A DNA stretch of 64,000 bases from Acanthosepion lycidas (lineage: Eukaryota; Mollusca; Cephalopoda; Sepiida; Sepiidae): contig OZ010582.1 of assembly GCA_963932145.1 (NCBI GenBank), positions 20,135,826 through 20,199,825 on the forward strand, given 5' to 3'. Positions within the stretch are counted from its first letter, which is position 1. Every line of letters starts with the position of its first letter. Below, piece after piece: positions 63,923 to 64,000 of the stretch. A program made the translations under genes and the position numbers. The notes below the pieces were generated by a model. The model ran no database searches and was not told where the DNA came from. It saw only the letters and a program-made list of their open reading frames with translations.

Positions 63923-64000
63923 CTGTAAACAGAAGTGTCAGCTGAATATTAGATTCGGCCGCAAAAATTACTCATAGGTAAGATAAAAAATATGAAAGCT

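Overview
This is eukaryotic (animal) genomic DNA, AT-rich and dominated by mobile-element debris and microsatellites. The most likely source is a cephalopod mollusc, probably an octopus. That is inferred from the very dense (TA)n and (TCTA)n arrays, tRNA-headed SINEs sharing a GGCCTTGTGCCACAT module, old Tc1/mariner copies and very long introns. No bacterial-type gene, operon, CRISPR array or intact long ORF is present. Nearly all open frames are microsatellite translations or transposon fragments.

The most important signal is a dispersed set of short plus-strand exons, each with a good 3' splice site and a GT donor and each a multiple of 3 flanked by phase-1 introns: 7550-7738, 12786-12905, 17717-17857, 19211-19351 and 25154-25336. 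A partial relative lies at 18569. The exons at 12786, 17717 and 19211 are paralogous. All carry an Arg-Pro followed two residues later by the invariant nonapeptide VPKLDLSFL, and every nucleotide difference inside that nonapeptide is synonymous. They look like the middle of one plus-strand gene built by exon duplication, of unknown function. A separate minus-strand gene ends at the right edge, with a probable terminal coding exon at 63728-63922.

The rest is a layered transposon graveyard. It includes four non-LTR retrotransposon families, called A to D here, as 5'-truncated pieces (A: 4990-5060, 7846-8500, 54800-57130; B: 36272-36830, 41846-41998; C: 17878-18260, 26228-27490, 32745-33130, 40280-41095; D: 10262-10500, 29900-30650, 34480-34760). 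Penelope-like fragments, one with a GIY-YIG-like region (35455-36004), are accompanied by hammerhead-ribozyme-like cores. DNA transposons include a mariner (37595-38700), a Tc1 element inserted in a (TCTA)n array (45279-46960), further Tc1-like pieces (44150-44465, 50320-50700, 52500-53240), two pogo/Tigger-type elements (33270-34008, 51552-52161) and a Helitron helicase tail (58008-58385). A 102-bp foldback MITE with ends like the human MADE1/Hsmar1 terminus occurs three times (16871, 45648, 52901), twice inside Tc1 transposase genes.

Other notable items are two 5S rRNA-derived sequences (13217-13334 minus, 25759-25876 plus), large near-perfect palindromes (15843-16048, 48768-48991), and a 1.1-kb homopurine minisatellite (59640-60780). 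More than thirty (TA)n arrays tend to sit exactly at the ends of particular repeat families.
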